NCBI RefSeq assembly: GCF_016907955.1
Contig: NZ_JAFBCX010000026.1
Span: forward strand, 1-64,000
Length of the DNA: 64,000 bases
Direction: 5' to 3'
DNA from: Lentzea nigeriaca
GTDB lineage: Bacteria; Actinomycetota; Actinomycetes; Mycobacteriales; Pseudonocardiaceae
Part shown: in pieces, positions 39,764 to 48,746 of the stretch
Position numbering within the stretch: position 1 is the first letter of the stretch
Layout of the letters: each line of letters starts with the position of its first letter
Program-made: the position numbers and the translations under genes
The notes under the pieces: model-generated
What the model saw: only the letters and a program-made list of their open reading frames with translations
What the model was told of the DNA's origin: nothing
Databases searched by the model: none

Positions 39764-41479
39764 TCACTCGTTCGTGGAGACCGTCACGGGCACTCCGGAG
39801 GCCACCAGCCGCCAGTCCGACCGGGTGAACGACGACGGGTCGAGCACGCCGGCGGCCTTGACCCAGTCGATCAGCAGCTGACGGATCTCCTGCTGCTGGT
39901 TGTGCAGCACGGGCGCGGACGCGATGTGCGGGAAGTCGCCGCCACCGGCCTGCCGGTAGTTGTTCACGGCCACCGCGAACTCGCACGAGTCGGACACCGG
40001 CTCACCCTCGTACGCCAACCCCACGATCCGCGATCCCACCGGCTGAGCGATGTCGATGTCATAGGTGAGCGGTGCGGACAGCCCGTAGGCGATGTCGAAG
40101 TTGTAGTCCGGCACGTCCGCGGACACCTCGTCGGCCGTGAAAGGGCCGGGACCGGAGACCTGCCGGAAGTACCGCGCCGACTCCTCCAGGAAGTCGCGCA
40201 GCTGAGCTCCGGTCATCCGCACGCCCAGCAACGTGTTGTCGAAGATGTAGAGCCCGGCAACGTCGCGAATCGACACTTCCCCGGCTGGAATCGCCGCCGC
40301 GCGGTTGAACGGCGCGCATAACGACACCACCGGCAGCGACGTGGACTTCGCGACCTCCAACGCCTGCACGTGGTTGATGAACCCCAACGCTGGTGTGTCC
40401 TCGAAACGCGACCGCGCTGCCGACATGGCCCCCAGACAGGTTCCGATGCGCGCGTTGACGTACGTGACGACCTTCTCGTGATCACGCCGCAGCAGCCGCA
40501 CGATCCGCGGATCCTCTTCCACCGAAGCGGACGACAGCACGGACGACCGCGACCCCACCAGCTCCCAGCGGGTGTCGAACTGGAGGTCGAACTCCATCAG
40601 CGACAAACGCTTGCCCCAGAACAACGGTTCGGTCAGCAGCACCGGCCGCCCGGTCACCTTGTTCGTCACGAACCGCTGCGGGATCTCCACGTGCGCGTGC
40701 CCGACCAGCACCGCGTCGATGCCCGGCACCGTCTCGGCGACGAGCTCCGCGCAGTTCTCGGGGAACGGCACCTGATCGCCCAGCGACGACGACAGATCGG
40801 CCCCCGAGTGCGCGGCCACGATCACCAGATCCGACTTGGACCGCACCTCCGGCACCCAGTGCAGTGCCTGCTCCACCAGACCGGGAAACGTCAGCACACC
40901 TTCGACGACAGCGCGGTCCCACACCGCGATCCCGGGGTTGGTGAGCCCGAGGATCCCGACGCGCAACGGCGGTCCGCCCGTCCGCCACACGGTCTTCACC
41001 ACGTACGGCGTGAAGGCGGGCAGGCCGGTGGAGACGTCTACGGCATTGGCGCCGAGCAGCGGGAAGTCCAACTGCCGCTCGAACGTCCTGAGCACCTCGA
41101 GCCCGTAGTTGAACTCGTGGTTTCCCAACGCGGCCGCCGTGTACCCGATGGCGTTCATCGCTGCCGCCATCGGGTGCACGTGCGTGCGCGTGATCGGTTC
41201 GACCTTCGAGTAGTAGTAGGCGAGCGGTGTGCCCTGGATGGTGTCGCCCGCGTCGAGCAGCAACGTCCGATGCCGTCCCACGGCGTCTCGTACTCCGGAG
41301 ACCAGCGTGGAGATCTTCGCGAGGCCGACGTCGTTGTGCGCGTAGTCGTCGAACTCGCGATCCAGGTAGTAGTCCCAGTTGAAGAGATTGCCGTGCAGGT
41401 CGGTGGAGCCCATCACCGTCAGCGTGAACGTGCGCAGACCGCTCACCTCCGGTTGTGGTCGGGCCTTGAAACCGACCAT
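39764..41479 (-). CDS. Metallophosphatase/5'-nucleotidase family protein
   Basis: A 571-residue two-domain enzyme. The N-terminal calcineurin-like metal site is visible as VMGSTDLHGNLFNWDYYL, LLLDAGDTIQGTP, ALGNHEFNYG and LVGHAHVEIP. The C-terminal 5'-nucleotidase domain contains GFINHVQALEVAKS, FDNTLLGVRMTGAQLRDFLE and the purine-stacking region YDIDIAQPVGSRI. It probably hydrolyses nucleotides or cyclic nucleotides. Unlike most relatives it has no signal peptide, so it is likely cytoplasmic. The ATG at 41479 is chosen over a GTG at 41485. Confidence 0.9.
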   Translation of the reverse strand: MVGFKARPQPEVSGLRTFTLTVMGSTDLHGNLFNWDYYLDREFDDYAHNDVGLAKISTLVSGVRDAVGRHRTLLLDAGDTIQGTPLAYYYSKVEPITRTHVHPMAAAMNAIGYTAAALGNHEFNYGLEVLRTFERQLDFPLLGANAVDVSTGLPAFTPYVVKTVWRTGGPPLRVGILGLTNPGIAVWDRAVVEGVLTFPGLVEQALHWVPEVRSKSDLVIVAAHSGADLSSSLGDQVPFPENCAELVAETVPGIDAVLVGHAHVEIPQRFVTNKVTGRPVLLTEPLFWGKRLSLMEFDLQFDTRWELVGSRSSVLSSASVEEDPRIVRLLRRDHEKVVTYVNARIGTCLGAMSAARSRFEDTPALGFINHVQALEVAKSTSLPVVSLCAPFNRAAAIPAGEVSIRDVAGLYIFDNTLLGVRMTGAQLRDFLEESARYFRQVSGPGPFTADEVSADVPDYNFDIAYGLSAPLTYDIDIAQPVGSRIVGLAYEGEPVSDSCEFAVAVNNYRQAGGGDFPHIASAPVLHNQQQEIRQLLIDWVKAAGVLDPSSFTRSDWRLVASGVPVTVSTNE

Positions 41480-41503
41480 AACCACTCACACTTGACCCGG
41501 TAA

Positions 41504-41986
41504 CTACCTGGTCGGAGGCGCCTGTTGCCCCTGCTGGCCGCGCTGACCAGGCTCTACGACGCTGGAAGCGACGATCTTGCCGTCCTCTGTGGTGGCGATC
41601 ACCGTCACCGTGTCGCCCTTCTCGACACCTTCGGCCACAGTGTCGGCGTCGATCACGTACGTCTTGGTGTAGCCGTCGGTCGACTTCACCTCGATCGAGG
41701 TGTCGCTGATCGACGTGACCTCACCTGTCTGGAACTCGCCGTGCGCGGCCGAGCCGGAGCCGAGCCCGAAACCGGGACCACGCATGCCGTTGGGAGGTCC
41801 GCCCATGCCGCCTGGGCCGCCCATGGCACCGGTCTGCTGGCTGGTGCCGCCGGCCGCGTAGATCGCGACGCCACCGGCCGCGGCGATGCCCACGGCGATG
41901 GCCACGGCCGCCACTGTCTTCTTCGCGGTCCACCGCTGGGACACCGGCTGGGGTGCGCCCCACTCCGGGGGCTGTTGTTCGGTCAT
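41504..41986 (-). CDS. Membrane-anchored DUF5666-like protein
   Basis: A 160-residue protein: short cytoplasmic N-terminus, one membrane segment (TVAAVAIAVGIAAAGGVAIYA), a Gly/Met/Pro-rich linker, then a small beta domain (FQTGEVTSISDTSIEVKSTD and VIDADTVAEGVEKGDTVTVI) as in DUF5666 proteins. It is divergent from the response-regulator gene with about 120 bp between starts. Such genes often sit beside two-component systems in actinobacteria, and control by that system is a reasonable inference. Confidence 0.78.
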   Translation of the reverse strand: MTEQQPPEWGAPQPVSQRWTAKKTVAAVAIAVGIAAAGGVAIYAAGGTSQQTGAMGGPGGMGGPPNGMRGPGFGLGSGSAAHGEFQTGEVTSISDTSIEVKSTDGYTKTYVIDADTVAEGVEKGDTVTVIATTEDGKIVASSVVEPGQRGQQGQQAPPTR

Positions 41987-42104
41987 GGCAGCCACCGTGG
42001 CGCCGTTGTCTGTGCCGAACCTGTGCCTGGAATAGGCCTGAGCTGTGCGCCTGCCTCACAGCTGGTACACAGGATCGGCGTTCACGATGGGAGCCATGCG
42101 CGCG

Positions 42105-42821
42105 ATGAAGACCGAACTCCGCAGGCCGGACGGGCAACCAGTGCGGGTGCTCGTGGTGGACGACGAGTCCACTCTGGCGGAGCTGATGTCGATGGCGCTG
42201 CGGATGGAGAAGTGGGACGTCCGCACGGCTCTCGACGGTCAGACGGCGGTACGGACCGCGCGCGAGTTCCGGCCGGACGTCGTGGTGCTCGACGTGATGC
42301 TGCCCGACTTCAACGGGTTCGAGGTGCTGCGCCGGATGCGAGCGGACTTCCCCGCGCTGCCCGTGCTGTTCCTGACCGCGAAGGACGCCGTGGAGGACCG
42401 CATCGCCGGGCTCACCGCGGGCGGCGACGACTACGTCACCAAACCGTTCTCGCTGGAGGAGGTCGTGCTGCGGCTGCGCGCGCTGCTGCGCCGCACCGGC
42501 GTGACCGACGCGGACGCGGGCGCCCGGCTCACCGTCGGCGACCTGTCGCTGAACGAGGAGACGCGCGAGGTGTCCCGCGGCGGCGACTCGATCGACCTGA
42601 CGGCGACGGAGTTCGAACTGCTGCGCTACCTCATGAGCAACCCGCGCCGGGTGCTGAGCAAGGCGCAGATCCTCGACCGCGTGTGGAGCTACGACTTCGG
42701 GGGCCAGGCGAACATCGTCGAGCTCTACATCTCCTACCTGCGCAAGAAGATCGACGCCGGACGCGCTCCCATGATCCACACAATGCGAGGCGCGGGCTAT
42801 GTCCTCAAACCTGCGACCTAG
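42105..42821 (+). CDS. Two-component response regulator, OmpR family
   Basis: A 238-residue regulator. The receiver has the acidic pair in VLVVDDESTLAEL, the phospho-acceptor Asp in DVVVLDVMLPDFNG and the Lys in YVTKPFSLEEV. The winged helix follows (DLTATEFELLRYLMSNPRR to MRGAGYVL). The start is uncertain: ATG codons at 42087, 42096 and 42105 are all in frame; 42105 gives the usual N-terminal length. The stop overlaps the histidine kinase start by 23 bp, so the two proteins are made together. Confidence 0.92.
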   Translation: MKTELRRPDGQPVRVLVVDDESTLAELMSMALRMEKWDVRTALDGQTAVRTAREFRPDVVVLDVMLPDFNGFEVLRRMRADFPALPVLFLTAKDAVEDRIAGLTAGGDDYVTKPFSLEEVVLRLRALLRRTGVTDADAGARLTVGDLSLNEETREVSRGGDSIDLTATEFELLRYLMSNPRRVLSKAQILDRVWSYDFGGQANIVELYISYLRKKIDAGRAPMIHTMRGAGYVLKPAT

Positions 42822-44196
42822 GACCCTTCGCGCCAAGCTGGTCATCGGCCAGATCATCCTCGCCGTCGCGTTGTGCGTCGTCGTCGGAGGTGTGGCGGTG
42901 CTGGCGCTGCGCGAGTTCCTCGTGAACGATCTCGACCGTCAGGTCTCGCTGCAGTTCAAGCCGTCCCCTCCCGGCCGGTTCGGGCCGCCGCCCATCGGCA
43001 TCGACGCGGTGATCGGGCCTGGCGGGGCCATCACCGGCACGATCGAGCTTCCCGGCGGTGATCCCCGAGCGCTCACCGCCGAGGAGCGCGCGGCCCTCGC
43101 GAGGCTCCCCGCGGGTGCGCACACCGTCGACCTCGGCGACGTCGGCGAGTTCCGCGTGGCCACCCAGGGCCTGCGGATCAAGGGCCTGCCGATGACGCCG
43201 GTGCACGACGGCACCTGGCAGATGATCTGGGTGCTCGTGGCGCTGACCATCGCGGGTGCGGCGGGCGTGGCGCTGGTGGGCCGGGTCGTCGTCCGGCGCG
43301 CGCTCGTACCGCTCGACCGCGTCGCCGACACCGCGACCCGCGTCTCGGAACTGCCGTTGCACGAAGGAGAAGTCGCGCTCGCCGAACGCGTCCCGGACGA
43401 GAACACCGATCCGCACACCGAGGTCGGCAAGGTGGGCCTGGCGCTCAACAAGATGCTGGGACACATCGGTGACGCGTTGAAAGCCAGGCACGACAGCGAG
43501 ATGCGCGTGCGTCAGTTCGTCGCGGACGCCTCGCACGAGCTCCGAACGCCGCTCGCCGCCATCCGCGGCTACGCCGAGCTGACCCGCCGCTCCGCCGAGG
43601 ACGTGCCCCCGCAGATCGCGCACGCGATGGGCAGGGTCGAGTCCGAGGCGCTGCGGATGACCTCACTGGTCGAGGATCTGCTGCTGCTGGCCCGCCTCGA
43701 CGCGGGCCGTCCGCTGGAGAGCGGGGACGTCGACCTGTCCCGGCTCGTGCTGGACGTGGTCGGCGACGCCAGGATCGCGGGCGGGGACCACAACTGGAAG
43801 CTCGAGCTGCCGCAGGAACCCGTGCTGGTCAAGGGTGACGTCCAACGGCTGCACCAGGTGCTCGGCAACCTGCTGTCCAACGCCCGCACGCACACGCCGC
43901 CGGGTACCACCGTCACCACCGGCCTGTCCGTCCACAACGGACACGTGGACCTGACGGTCACCGACGACGGACCGGGCATTCCAGAGGGTCTGGAGGTGTT
44001 CGAACGGTTCGCGCGCGGCGACTCGTCGCGGTCGCGCGCGGCGGGCAGCACCGGGCTGGGCCTGTCGATCGTGGCCGCCGTCGTCGGCGCGCACGACGGT
44101 GAGGTCTCGGTGCACAGCGTGCCCGGCCGCACGACGTTCACCGTCTCCCTGCACACAGGTCGTTCACAGGAAGAGCACACGACCGACCCAGGCTAG
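42799..44196 (+). CDS. Sensor histidine kinase
   Basis: A 465-residue membrane kinase. Two membrane segments (LVIGQIILAVALCVVVGGVAV and WVLVALTIAGAAGVALVGRVV) enclose an extracytoplasmic sensor of about 100 residues. A HAMP region, the phospho-acceptor His in FVADASHELRTPLAAIRGYA, and ATPase boxes LLSNARTHTPPGTT (N), VTDDGPGIP (G1) and GSTGLGLSIV (G2) follow. It pairs with the overlapping response regulator. The next gene, a GT39 transferase, starts 19 bp later, so envelope glycosylation may be in its regulon. Confidence 0.93.
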   Translation: MSSNLRPRTLRAKLVIGQIILAVALCVVVGGVAVLALREFLVNDLDRQVSLQFKPSPPGRFGPPPIGIDAVIGPGGAITGTIELPGGDPRALTAEERAALARLPAGAHTVDLGDVGEFRVATQGLRIKGLPMTPVHDGTWQMIWVLVALTIAGAAGVALVGRVVVRRALVPLDRVADTATRVSELPLHEGEVALAERVPDENTDPHTEVGKVGLALNKMLGHIGDALKARHDSEMRVRQFVADASHELRTPLAAIRGYAELTRRSAEDVPPQIAHAMGRVESEALRMTSLVEDLLLLARLDAGRPLESGDVDLSRLVLDVVGDARIAGGDHNWKLELPQEPVLVKGDVQRLHQVLGNLLSNARTHTPPGTTVTTGLSVHNGHVDLTVTDDGPGIPEGLEVFERFARGDSSRSRAAGSTGLGLSIVAAVVGAHDGEVSVHSVPGRTTFTVSLHTGRSQEEHTTDPG

Positions 44197-44214
44197 GCCG
44201 CGATTCTCGTCCGC

Positions 44215-45930
44215 ATGAGACGAGAACGCCTGGCGCTGGCGGTCCTGCTGATCGCGACCGGCGCGCTGTACCTGTGGCGGCTGGGTGACTCGGGCTGGGC
44301 CAACGCCTACTACTCCGCCGCCGCCCAGGCCGGTGCGACGAGCTGGAAGGCGTGGTTCTTCGGCTCGTCGGACGCCTCGAACGCGATCACCATCGACAAG
44401 ACGCCGGCCTCGGTGTGGGTGATGGGCCTGTCCGCCCGGCTGTTCGGCGTCAACGCCTGGAGCATCCTGGTGCCGCAGGCGTTGCTCGGCGTGGGCAGCG
44501 TGTGGCTGCTGTACGCGACGGTGCGCCGCTGGTTCTCCCCCGCCGCCGCGCTGATCTCCGGGGCCGTGCTCGCGCTGACCCCGGTCGCGGTCCTGATGTT
44601 CCGCTTCAACAACCCCGACGCGTTGCTGGTGTTCCTGCTGATCGCGGGCGCCTACTGCGTCACCCGCGCGGTGGAGAATGCGAGTCCGGCGTGGCTCGCG
44701 CTCGCCGGGGTGGCCGTCGGTTTCGGGTTCCTGACCAAGATGCTGCAGGCGTTCCTGGTGCTGCCCGCGTTCGCGCTGGTGTACCTGGTCGCCGCGCCGA
44801 CGAGCATCGGCAGGCGCGTGCTGCACCTGGCTGGTGCGACCACGGCGATGATCGTCGCGGGCGGCTGGTGGATCGTGGCCGTCGAACTGACGCCGGACCG
44901 CCCGTACATCGGCGGCTCGCAGACGAACAGCGTGCTGGAGCTCGCGTTGGGCTACAACGGACTCGGCCGGATCACCGGTGACGAGGTCGGCAGCGTCGGC
45001 GGCGGCCGCGGCTGGGGCACGCCCGGCTGGAGCCGTCTGCTGAGCGCGGAGATGGCAAGTCAGATCGCGTGGCTGCTCCCGGCCGCGGTGGTGCTGCTGA
45101 TCACCGGGCTGTGGCTCGCGCGGGGCCGCACCCGCACCGCACTCGCGTTGTGGGGTGGCTGGCTCGTCGTCACCGCCGCGGTGTTCAGCTTCATGAACGG
45201 GATCATCCACTCCTACTACACCGTGGCGCTGGCACCCGCGATCGCCGCGGTCATCGGCATCGCCACCACGGAACTCTGGGCACGCAGGCACGAACCCGTT
45301 GCGGCGGCGACGTTGTCCGGCGCGGTCGCGTTGAGCGCGCTGCAGTGCTACCTGCTGATCGAATGGTTCTCCACGGCGGTCGCGGTCATCGTGCTGATGG
45401 CGGGCCTGATCGCGGCGGTCGGGCTGGTGCTGTCGATGCGCTGGGCCATTCCCGTCGCGCTCGTCGCCGCACTGCTCGGGCCCACCACGTATTCCTTCGC
45501 CACCGTCACCGTCCCGCACACCGGTGCGTTGCCCGTGGCCGGCCCGGCGAACGGGCGGATGGGTGGCGGCGGACTTCTCGACGCCACCACGCCGGAGGCC
45601 GAAGTCGTATCTCTCTTGCAGGACAACGCAAGCAACTACCGCTGGGCCGCCGCGACGGTCGGCTCGAACAACGCGGCGGGACTGCAGCTCGCCAGTGGGC
45701 AGCCGGTGATGGCGCTCGGCGGGTTCAACGGCACGGATCCCGCGCCGACCCTGGAGCAGTTCCGGGAGATGGTCCGAAGTGGACAGATCCACTACTTCGT
45801 CGCGTCCGGCCGCGTGATGCGCGGCGAGACCGGCAGCGACGCCGCCCACCAGATCGCCGAGTGGGTGGCCGAGAACTACACCGCGACCACCGTCGCCGGG
45901 GCCACCCTCTACGCACTGGACGCGTCTTGA
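44215..45930 (+). CDS. GT39-family (ArnT/YkcB-like) membrane glycosyltransferase, copy 1
   Basis: A 571-residue polytopic protein with about 12 membrane segments. The catalytic region near the first loop is WANAYYSAAAQAGATSWKAW and ITIDKTPASVW (Asp in the DK motif). Glycine-rich loop GGGRGWGTPGW and the C-terminal soluble tail (DNASNYRWAAATVGSNNAAG, ALGGFNGTDPAPTLEQFR) are typical of the YkcB group, which uses polyprenyl-phosphate sugars. The stop overlaps a TTG that starts a GT2 remnant. A paralogue follows at 46142. Confidence 0.88.
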   Translation: MRRERLALAVLLIATGALYLWRLGDSGWANAYYSAAAQAGATSWKAWFFGSSDASNAITIDKTPASVWVMGLSARLFGVNAWSILVPQALLGVGSVWLLYATVRRWFSPAAALISGAVLALTPVAVLMFRFNNPDALLVFLLIAGAYCVTRAVENASPAWLALAGVAVGFGFLTKMLQAFLVLPAFALVYLVAAPTSIGRRVLHLAGATTAMIVAGGWWIVAVELTPDRPYIGGSQTNSVLELALGYNGLGRITGDEVGSVGGGRGWGTPGWSRLLSAEMASQIAWLLPAAVVLLITGLWLARGRTRTALALWGGWLVVTAAVFSFMNGIIHSYYTVALAPAIAAVIGIATTELWARRHEPVAAATLSGAVALSALQCYLLIEWFSTAVAVIVLMAGLIAAVGLVLSMRWAIPVALVAALLGPTTYSFATVTVPHTGALPVAGPANGRMGGGGLLDATTPEAEVVSLLQDNASNYRWAAATVGSNNAAGLQLASGQPVMALGGFNGTDPAPTLEQFREMVRSGQIHYFVASGRVMRGETGSDAAHQIAEWVAENYTATTVAGATLYALDAS

Positions 45931-46145
45931 CTGAGGCGATCCACGCGCGCGCCGCCCGCGAGCTGCTCGTGCTCGCCGAACGCGCGGGACTGCGCACCCA
46001 CGAGGTCGCCGTCGACTGGATGGACGACCCGGACTCGAGCGTCGACCTCCTCGCCACCGCCCTGGCCTACCTGCGCGGCATCGCGCGGTTGCACCGCACA
46101 CGGCCGGTTCTGCCGGTCACCGAACTCGGAAAGGTCCCGGCATGA
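45927..46145 (+). pseudogene. Remnant of GT2 glycosyltransferase, C-terminal part only
   Basis: A 72-codon frame starting with TTG that overlaps the previous stop (TTGA) and ends in an ATGA overlap with the next gene. Its sequence ELLVLAERAGLRTHEVAVDW and DPDSSVDLLATALAYLRGIA matches the C-terminal end of dolichyl-phosphate-mannose-synthase-like GT2 enzymes, where the pattern ELLVLAExxGxxIxEVPVxW, DDPxSRV is diagnostic. The catalytic N-terminal two thirds are gone. It is either a dead remnant kept by translational coupling between the two GT39 genes or a short product with a new role. Full-length GT2 partners normally supply the polyprenyl-phosphate sugar for GT39 enzymes. Confidence 0.75.
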
Positions 46146-47953
46146 CCGCCACACTCGCCCCCACGCCCGTCGCCGCACGGCAGCCGCGGCACCGCCGAAG
46201 CGCGAAACCGTTGCACCACATCGCGTTCTTCGGCCTGCTCGTCGGCACGGCCGTGCTGTACCTGTGGAACCTGACCGCGACCGGCTACGGCAACGACTTC
46301 TACGCCGCGGCGACGCAGGCGGCGTCGCAGAGCTGGAAGGCGTTGCTGTTCGGCTCGCTCGATCCCGGCAACACGATCACCGTCGACAAGCCGCCCGCGT
46401 TCCTGTGGGTGAGCGGCCTGTTCGCCAAGGTGTTCGGCTTCTCCAGCTGGACCGTGCTCGCACCGCAGGCGCTGGAAGGCGTTGCGGCGGTGGCACTGCT
46501 GTACGCGACGGTGAAGCGCACGTCCGGCCCGACGGCGGCGTTGTTCGCCGGTGTGGCGTTCGCGCTGACCCCGGTCGCCACGCTGATGTTCCGGTTCAAC
46601 CTGCCCGACGCGTTGCTGGTGCTGCTGATGGTCGCGGCCGCGTACTGCACGGTCCGCGCTCTGGAGAAGGCGAGCCCGTTCTGGCTGGCGCTCGCGGGCA
46701 CGGCGATCGGTTTCGGGTTCCTCACCAAGATGATGCAGGCGTTCCTGGTGCTGCCCGCACTGGCGCTCGCCTACCTGATCGCGGCGCCGACGTCGTTGCC
46801 GCGCAGGCTTTTCCACCTGCTCGGCGCCGGTCTCGCGGTGATCGTCTCGGCCGGGTGGTTCATCGCGCTGGTCGAGCTGTGGCCCTCGGACAGCCGCCCG
46901 TACATCGGCGGGTCGACCAACGACTCGTTGTGGGAACTGGCGATCGGCTACAACGGACTCGGCCGCGTCTTCGGCAACTCCGGTCCCGGCGGCGGAGGCA
47001 TGGGTGGCAACGGGAACATCGGTTTCGGCGGCGAGACCGGCGTCGGGCGGTTGTTCGGCGCCAGCATGGGCCCGGAGATCTCCTGGCTGCTGCCCGCCGC
47101 TTTGATCGGGCTCGGCGCCGGGCTGTGGTTCCTGCGGCGTGCCCCGAGGACTGATCGCACTCGTGCGGCGCTGGTGGTGTGGGGTGGCTGGACGCTCGTC
47201 ACCGGTGCGGTGTTCAGCTTCATGAGCGGCATCACGCACCCCTACTACACGGTCGCGCTGGCGCCCTCGATCGCCGCGCTCGTCGGTATCGCCGGACGTG
47301 AGTTGTGGCGCGGCCGGGCGCACTTCCCGGCGCGGATGGCGTTGACGGCGATGGTCGCGGCTACCGGTGTCTGGGGCTTCATCCTGCTCGACCGCACGCC
47401 GGCGTGGATGCCTTGGCTGCGCTGGGTTCTGCTGGCCGTCACGGCGATCGCCGTGACGGCACTGGTGTTCGGCGTGAACGGGCGCAGGTGGCTCGTGGGT
47501 GTGCTGGCGGCGGTGGCGTTGCTCGGCACCTCCGGTTACGCGTTCGCGACGGCGGCGACCACGCACAGCGGCTCGATCCCGTTGTCCGGCCCGCGTTCGC
47601 AGCAGGCCGGTGGAATGAGGGAAGGCGTCTCGTCGAGTGAGGTCGTGCAGTTGCTGAAGGCCACGGACACCGAGTGGGCCGCCGCGACGGTCGGCGCCCA
47701 GGGCGCGGCGTCGTTGCAGCTGGCGTCGGGCCGGTCGGTGATCGCGATCGGCGGCTGGAACGGCAGTGATCCCGCGCCGACGCTGGACGAGTTCAAAGCC
47801 CTTGTCGCCGAAGGGAAGGTGCGGTACTTCGTCGCGGGCGGCCGGGGCGGGCCCGGCGGCGGCGACAGCGACATCGCCGAGTGGGTCGCGGCGAACTTCC
47901 AGTCCACCACCGTGGGCGGGCAGACGCTCTACGACCTGACCGCCGGAGCGTGA
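46142..47953 (+). CDS. GT39-family (ArnT/YkcB-like) membrane glycosyltransferase, copy 2
   Basis: A 603-residue paralogue of the gene at 44215, with the same order of motifs: GYGNDFYAAATQAASQSWKA, ITVDKPPAFLW, FRFNLPDALLVLLMVAAAYC, a long Gly-rich loop (GPGGGGMGGNGNIG) and a C-terminal soluble tail AIGGWNGSDPAPTLDEFK. It is translationally coupled to the GT2 remnant. The two copies differ enough to suggest separate acceptors. Convergent overlap of 25 bp with the SGNH hydrolase gene. Confidence 0.88.
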   Translation: MTATLAPTPVAARQPRHRRSAKPLHHIAFFGLLVGTAVLYLWNLTATGYGNDFYAAATQAASQSWKALLFGSLDPGNTITVDKPPAFLWVSGLFAKVFGFSSWTVLAPQALEGVAAVALLYATVKRTSGPTAALFAGVAFALTPVATLMFRFNLPDALLVLLMVAAAYCTVRALEKASPFWLALAGTAIGFGFLTKMMQAFLVLPALALAYLIAAPTSLPRRLFHLLGAGLAVIVSAGWFIALVELWPSDSRPYIGGSTNDSLWELAIGYNGLGRVFGNSGPGGGGMGGNGNIGFGGETGVGRLFGASMGPEISWLLPAALIGLGAGLWFLRRAPRTDRTRAALVVWGGWTLVTGAVFSFMSGITHPYYTVALAPSIAALVGIAGRELWRGRAHFPARMALTAMVAATGVWGFILLDRTPAWMPWLRWVLLAVTAIAVTALVFGVNGRRWLVGVLAAVALLGTSGYAFATAATTHSGSIPLSGPRSQQAGGMREGVSSSEVVQLLKATDTEWAAATVGAQGAASLQLASGRSVIAIGGWNGSDPAPTLDEFKALVAEGKVRYFVAGGRGGPGGGDSDIAEWVAANFQSTTVGGQTLYDLTAGA

Positions 47954-48705
47954 CCGGCCGGACCTGGTGCCTCCGCTGGGATCGCGTCACTCCACAGCAG
48001 GGGCACCAGGTCCGCGCCTCGCCGCCAGAGCCACGGGATCCCCTTCACCAGCAACCACGCGACGTGGTGCCACACCGTGAGTTCTCGCCCGCCGGAGCAT
48101 TCGAGGCTGACCTCGCCGACGGCATGACCCACCGCGCGCAACTCGGCGGCGAACGCCTGTGCCAGCATCCGGTGGCCGCGTTCGGACGGGTGCAGCCGGT
48201 CGACGGCCCACGTCTCCAGCTCGTACGCGCCGGGCAGCGTGTGGAGGTCGACGCAGCGGACGCCGTGCCGCGCGACCACGACGTCGATCACGCGGTTGTA
48301 CTCGTCGATGCGGTCCTTCAGCACCCGCCGCAACCGTCCGGGCAGCTTGAACACGCGGCCCTGGTCGTGGAACCGCACCGTGACAACGGAAACACCGGCG
48401 TTCACCAGCTCGCGGCAGATGTGGTCGAGGTCCTCGTGCATCTGCCGCACCGAGAAGTCCGACCGGAGAGTGTCGTTGACGCCCGCGATGACGACGGCGG
48501 CGCTGGGCCGGTCGCGCAACGCCTGCGGCAGCTGGGTGAGCCGGACGTCGGCCAGCCGCGCACCGGAGACCGCGTAGTTGCGGTAGCCGTTGTCCTCGAA
48601 CGCGGACGAGAGGATCGGCCCGAAGCCGCGCCAGCCGCCGGGAACGAGGTCGCCGATCCCGACCGCTGTCGAGTCACCGAGTAACACCAGCACGCGACCC
48701 AGCAT
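47929..48705 (-). CDS. SGNH/GDSL hydrolase
   Basis: A 258-residue esterase of the SGNH fold. Block I is LVLLGDSTAVGIGD (catalytic Ser), block III is VVIAGVNDTLRSDF, and block V is VDRLHPSERGH with the catalytic Asp-His. No signal peptide, so it is cytoplasmic or released otherwise. The C-terminal 60 residues (VWHHVAWLLVKGIPWLWRRG) form a hydrophobic tail that may contact the membrane. The ATG at 48705 is used; the frame extends upstream without support. Confidence 0.85.
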   Translation of the reverse strand: MLGRVLVLLGDSTAVGIGDLVPGGWRGFGPILSSAFEDNGYRNYAVSGARLADVRLTQLPQALRDRPSAAVVIAGVNDTLRSDFSVRQMHEDLDHICRELVNAGVSVVTVRFHDQGRVFKLPGRLRRVLKDRIDEYNRVIDVVVARHGVRCVDLHTLPGAYELETWAVDRLHPSERGHRMLAQAFAAELRAVGHAVGEVSLECSGGRELTVWHHVAWLLVKGIPWLWRRGADLVPLLWSDAIPAEAPGPAGHAPAVRS

Positions 48706-48746
48706 CAGCGTGCCCGGTGATCTCGGAATGACCGTGCGGGAACGGC

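Noticed and set aside
44164..46101. A 645-codon minus-strand frame opposite GT39 copy 1
   Set aside because: Composition is Arg/Gly/His-rich and matches no family; the plus strand encodes a clear membrane glycosyltransferase.
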